This document shows, piece by piece, positions 43,174-45,662 of a stretch of DNA of 45,662 nt. The stretch is from contig CAKZRU010000009.1 in assembly GCA_937146725.1 (NCBI GenBank), positions 1 to 45,662 on the forward strand, written 5' to 3'. The stretch is from an uncultured Myxococcales bacterium. GTDB taxonomy: Bacteria > Myxococcota_A > Bradymonadia > UBA7976 > VGTA01. The stretch's first letter is position 1. Each line of letters opens with the position of its first letter. Below the pieces are notes generated by a model. It was not told the origin of the DNA, did no database searches, and saw only the letters and a list, made by a program, of their open reading frames with translations. The position numbers and the translations under genes were made by a program.

Positions 43174-43582
43174 TGTGATTTTGAATAAATCTGCAATTAT
43201 TGAGCGCTGCATACAACGAATTCATGAAGTCTATCAAGATAAACGAGAAAACTTGAATGACCTGACCAAGCAAGACTCTATCATACTAAATATACAAAGA
43301 GCTTGCGAAGCTGCTATTGATATTGCCATGCACATTGTCTCTGTCAAGCGCTTGGGTTTACCCCAAAGCTCAAGGGAAGCATTTGAGTTACTAGAACAAC
43401 AAGGACTCATTTCTGAGACTTTACTGACTAGTCTCAAAGGTATGGTTGGATTCCGAAATATAGCGGTTCATAATTATCAAGCGCTCAAATTAGATATTGT
43501 TGAAATGATTATTAAATATCGTCTTGATGAACTGATGACTTTTAAAAAATCAATGCTAGAAACTGCTTTATCCAAATCTTAA
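43166..43582 (+). CDS. hepT: HepT-type HEPN ribonuclease toxin (DUF86)
   Basis: 138 residues from ATG 43166, with AGAGGG ~8 nt upstream and inside mntA; a longer frame from 43103 is out of keeping with the family. It is an all-helical HEPN protein with QRACEAAIDIAMHIVS in the dimer helix and GFRNIAVHNY holding the RX4HXY motif: Arg97, His102, Tyr104. HepT toxins are RNases that cleave tRNA or mRNA, and the Tyr of this motif is the residue AMPylated by MntA in the studied homolog. All key residues of both partners are intact, so the module is probably functional. It lies next to a decayed gene end, which fits acquisition by transfer or stabilisation of a variable region. Confidence 0.88.
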   Translation: MDNVILNKSAIIERCIQRIHEVYQDKRENLNDLTKQDSIILNIQRACEAAIDIAMHIVSVKRLGLPQSSREAFELLEQQGLISETLLTSLKGMVGFRNIAVHNYQALKLDIVEMIIKYRLDELMTFKKSMLETALSKS

Positions 43583-43604
43583 CTTTAAACTCACAATAGA
43601 GTAA

Positions 43605-43988
43605 ATAAACGATGAAGCATGTCCAGCTGCAGAATACCGTTGTGACGAAGGTTCATTAGTAGATGTCAGCGGTCACTGTGACACGAATGATATTTCAAAT
43701 GAATTGGATCAAAGTATCGAGGGTCAGAATCGGCCTAATATTTCTGAGATGAATACTAATAATACTCAACAAACAGATGCAGGTATCAATCAAGGCCAAC
43801 CCCAAACTGCTGCTGATTCACCAAGTCAGAACAGTCAAGGGTGTATGAGCTCGACTAGACCTCATCACTTATCTATCTTTAGTCTCATCTACTTATTGCT
43901 CATCTGCTTTAGAAGAAAGTTTAAGTGCTTAGCGCCAAATAACGAAGTTCAATGCTCATTAGCTTTACCGCCTCGATGTTGTTCATAA
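43605..43988 (+). pseudogene. C-terminal remnant of a secreted protein with MYXO-CTERM-like tail
   Basis: The frame opens right after a stop at 43602-43604, with no ATG, GTG or TTG before TTG 43704, so the 5' part of the gene is missing. Translation gives a Cys-containing extracellular-type stretch (CPAAEYRC, SGHCDTND), then an Asn/Gln/Ser/Thr-rich linker, then GCMSSTRP followed by a hydrophobic helix (LSIFSLIYLLLICF) and RRKFK. Cys, hydrophobic helix and basic end form the tripartite pattern of MYXO-CTERM sorting signals. About 20 further residues follow, longer than usual. A short live gene starting at TTG 43704 is the alternative, but it would lack a signal peptide. It begins just 22 nt after hepT, as if the toxin-antitoxin insertion had replaced the front of the gene. 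Confidence 0.5.
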
Positions 43989-44138
43989 AAAGTGAATAAC
44001 GAACAAAGTGCTAGGTGATTAAAAAGACGAGTCAGAACTTTAAAAAGAAACCTTAAAAGACACACTCGTATCAATAGTTTTGGGTGCTTGAAGTCATCAA
44101 GCACCATAATTGTATGCAAAATGATAGAGAGTGCCTTG

Positions 44139-44999
44139 ATGAAAAATATATCCCGCTTATCACAATTACTGTTCATCCTCTGTTTAACAGTCTCCCTACT
44201 ATCACCCTCGCTTGTTTCTGCTGAACACAAGCTCAAAGTGTTTACAACTGGCGAGCTAGGTATGTTAGTACCGGCAAGTCATACCATTCAATTTGATAAA
44301 GCAGGTACCGTGTTCAATTATATTGAGGATGGTGGACAGGATAATGCTTTTGTGTTTGCTCGTGTGCAAGCTGAAATCAGAGCTCAAAAAAGACACTCTG
44401 TGATCTTTTTATATCAACCGCTTAATTTAGATACCAAAGTCTATTTAAATGAGGATGTTATCGTAGATGAAGCTACTTTTTCGGCCGATACGAGTTTGGA
44501 TTTACGCTACGGCTTTGACTTTTATCGAGCGAGTTATTTATATCATTTTAAAAGGAATAAAAGCGGTGATGAGCTCTCTTTTGGCGGATCAATTCAGTTA
44601 CGTAACGCCACGATTGATTTTAACTCTGGTGATGGCAATCTGAGACGAAGTAACCGTGATCTTGGCATTGTACCTCTATTCAAGTTTAGGTGGAAAAAGC
44701 ATATGGCAGACTCAACTTGGTTTGGTGCCGAAATGGATGGAATGTATGCCCCCGTTAAATATATTAATGGCTCAGACTCGGATGTGGTTGGTGCGATTAT
44801 CGATGTAAGCCTGCGCTATGGCATTCCACTTGACCAACATAAAGACCTGTTCTTCAACCTACGATGGATTGGTGGTGGAGCCGAGGGAACAAGCAGTGAT
44901 AACCAAGGTCCCGGTGATGGTTTTACAGCCAATTGGCTTAATTTTGTGTCTTTTTCACTTGGTCTCACTTGGGAGGCCACCGGAGGACTTAATGAGTAA
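44139..44999 (+). CDS. Predicted outer-membrane beta-barrel protein
   Basis: About 286 residues from ATG 44139, with GAGAG ~8 nt upstream. Earlier in-frame ATG codons at 44088 and 44121 would put a polar stretch before the signal peptide. A clear signal peptide (residues ~1-28, LLFILCLTVSLLSPSLVSA) is followed by about 255 residues of alternating strands with aromatic girdles (VFTTGELGMLVPA, SLDLRYGFDFYRASYLYHFK, LSFGGSIQLRNATIDF, PLFKFRWKKH, VSLRYGIPL, LFFNLRWIGGG, FVSFSLGLTWEA). This indicates a 10-12-stranded outer-membrane barrel. I recognise no family name or substrate. It stands alone, convergent with the SGNH-like gene (77-bp gap). Confidence 0.75.
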   Translation: MKNISRLSQLLFILCLTVSLLSPSLVSAEHKLKVFTTGELGMLVPASHTIQFDKAGTVFNYIEDGGQDNAFVFARVQAEIRAQKRHSVIFLYQPLNLDTKVYLNEDVIVDEATFSADTSLDLRYGFDFYRASYLYHFKRNKSGDELSFGGSIQLRNATIDFNSGDGNLRRSNRDLGIVPLFKFRWKKHMADSTWFGAEMDGMYAPVKYINGSDSDVVGAIIDVSLRYGIPLDQHKDLFFNLRWIGGGAEGTSSDNQGPGDGFTANWLNFVSFSLGLTWEATGGLNE

Positions 45000-45076
45000 A
45001 AATATCTCATCAACAAGCCCTTGTGCATTCTATTAGGATAAAGACTAGAATCCCAAATCATTAATCTTTCTGATCT

Positions 45077-45662
45077 TTATGGAATCCTGACAAATCCTGT
45101 TGCCAATTTGTTATAGGCTTGTGCCAATTGAATCGCCATTTTTTGGTATCCTAAAGGCGATAAATGATGACCCTTAATTGCATAATCTACACTGCCTTGC
45201 TGTCGATCTAATATCTCTCTACCATCAATAAAACTTACTCCCAGTTCTTGGGTTAAGGCTTTGATTTGATTTCCATAGTGTTCCGCTCGATGATCGGGTT
45301 GAGCATCAATATGATTTGGAATAAATCCCACGATCATTTTACATCCATGAATCATACATAAGTCTTTAATTTCTCTAAGGGTATGCGCTGTCCTCTGAAA
45401 GTCTGAAGCTTGTGGTAATATGAGCTTTAGTAAATTAGGCAAAAAAGCGTGCCTAGCTAAACTTTGATATAAACGAGTAACTAAAGTCTTTTTAGGTCTG
45501 GTGTTATGCTTGTTAGTTGGAGGGCTTAATACAGACAATGCTGTTTTTGCCATTTCTTGAAATCGCTGAGGATCTATTAAAGCTAATTCTGATTTTGCAA
45601 AAAGCTTTTGCTTCTCTATCACATATTTTTTCTCAATCGCACTTTGATTAAACACTCCGTTA
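45077..45662 (-). CDS. SGNH/GDSL-like hydrolase, C-terminal part (cut by window edge)
   Basis: About 195 codons are visible, and the frame is still open at the window end, so the N-terminal part with the nucleophile Ser is probably outside. The visible region has a central strand (CKMIVGFIPNHID), a second one (LGVSFIDGREIL) and the C-terminal DYAIKGHHLSPLGYQKMA. The last carries the Asp and His expected of block V in SGNH hydrolases and AlgX/DltD-like O-acyl-transfer proteins. Such proteins often act on polysaccharide or peptidoglycan acetyl groups. A GTG at 45655 could be a start, but the absence of the catalytic Ser block argues against it. No MBOAT partner is in view. Confidence 0.6.
   Translation of the reverse strand, partial: NGVFNQSAIEKKYVIEKQKLFAKSELALIDPQRFQEMAKTALSVLSPPTNKHNTRPKKTLVTRLYQSLARHAFLPNLLKLILPQASDFQRTAHTLREIKDLCMIHGCKMIVGFIPNHIDAQPDHRAEHYGNQIKALTQELGVSFIDGREILDRQQGSVDYAIKGHHLSPLGYQKMAIQLAQAYNKLATGFVRIP

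Noticed and set aside
43612..43659. Short ATG frame (15 codons) just after hepT
   Set aside because: It is too short, has no Shine-Dalgarno, and overlaps the better-supported remnant frame that ends in the sorting-like tail.
1..45662. Insertion sequences, integrases, phage genes, tRNA or rRNA genes
   Set aside because: No transposase, integrase, capsid or terminase motif and no tRNA-like cloverleaf was recognised anywhere on either strand.

Overview
The window is about 45.7 kb of AT-rich bacterial chromosome (visibly below 50% GC). It carries many secreted and lipid-anchored proteins and shows no rRNA, tRNA, insertion sequence, prophage or CRISPR array. The style suggests a flagellated Gram-negative member of the Myxococcota/Bradymonadia-like 'deltaproteobacterial' lineages. 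The reasons are lipoproteins rich in Cys, Asp and Gly with Kazal-like or 'DNDxDGLxDxPxDPGC' repeats, very large PKD-domain proteins, a MYXO-CTERM-like tail, a multiheme cytochrome lipoprotein and a giant flagellin. That placement is inference from protein style, not from a marker gene.

Layout. (1) 0.07-13.2 kb: a small membrane protein, then a forward cluster of a 3,275-residue secreted PKD/TSP3/PPC protein, a membrane-anchored unknown and a GT-C (PMT/ArnT-like) glycosyltransferase. (2) 13.2-15.9 kb, reverse: a lipoprotein with ten tandem MAGDTV hexapeptides and three Kazal-like modules, then the tRNA methyltransferase trmJ. (3) 16.0-19.5 kb, forward: a receiver-less sigma-54-type AAA+ activator, a succinate-semialdehyde dehydrogenase and a TlpA-like thioredoxin. 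(4) 19.5-26.5 kb, reverse: a tightly packed operon of four genes (lytic transglycosylase, 16-repeat lipoprotein, metallo-beta-lactamase-fold hydrolase, Cys-rich lipoprotein) joined by overlaps or a 3-nt gap. (5) 26.7-33.4 kb: a Cys-rich lipoprotein, an AidB-type acyl-CoA dehydrogenase (reverse), a MORN-repeat lipoprotein, a pentaheme cytochrome lipoprotein and a membrane-tethered SET-like protein. (6) 33.4-40.6 kb, reverse: a 1,852-residue flagellin and an alkaline-phosphatase-superfamily phosphodiesterase. (7) 40.9-42.5 kb, reverse: a copper-type operon (beta-barrel protein, exported HMA protein, CsoR repressor) with a recognisable promoter and operator. (8) 42.8-43.6 kb: an MntA/HepT (MNT-HEPN) toxin-antitoxin pair. 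(9) 43.6-45.7 kb: a decayed gene end with a MYXO-CTERM-like tail, a predicted outer-membrane beta-barrel protein and the C-terminal part of an SGNH-like hydrolase cut by the window edge.

How it fits together. Most of the window is cell-envelope biology: surface display, glycosylation, peptidoglycan turnover, envelope thiol and heme proteins, and metal homeostasis. The best candidates for undescribed systems are the giant-protein/glycosyltransferase cluster, the transglycosylase-repeat lipoprotein-MBL-lipoprotein operon, and the CsoR operon that pairs an HMA protein with a predicted beta-barrel and has no copper ATPase in view. The functional links are inferences from gene order.
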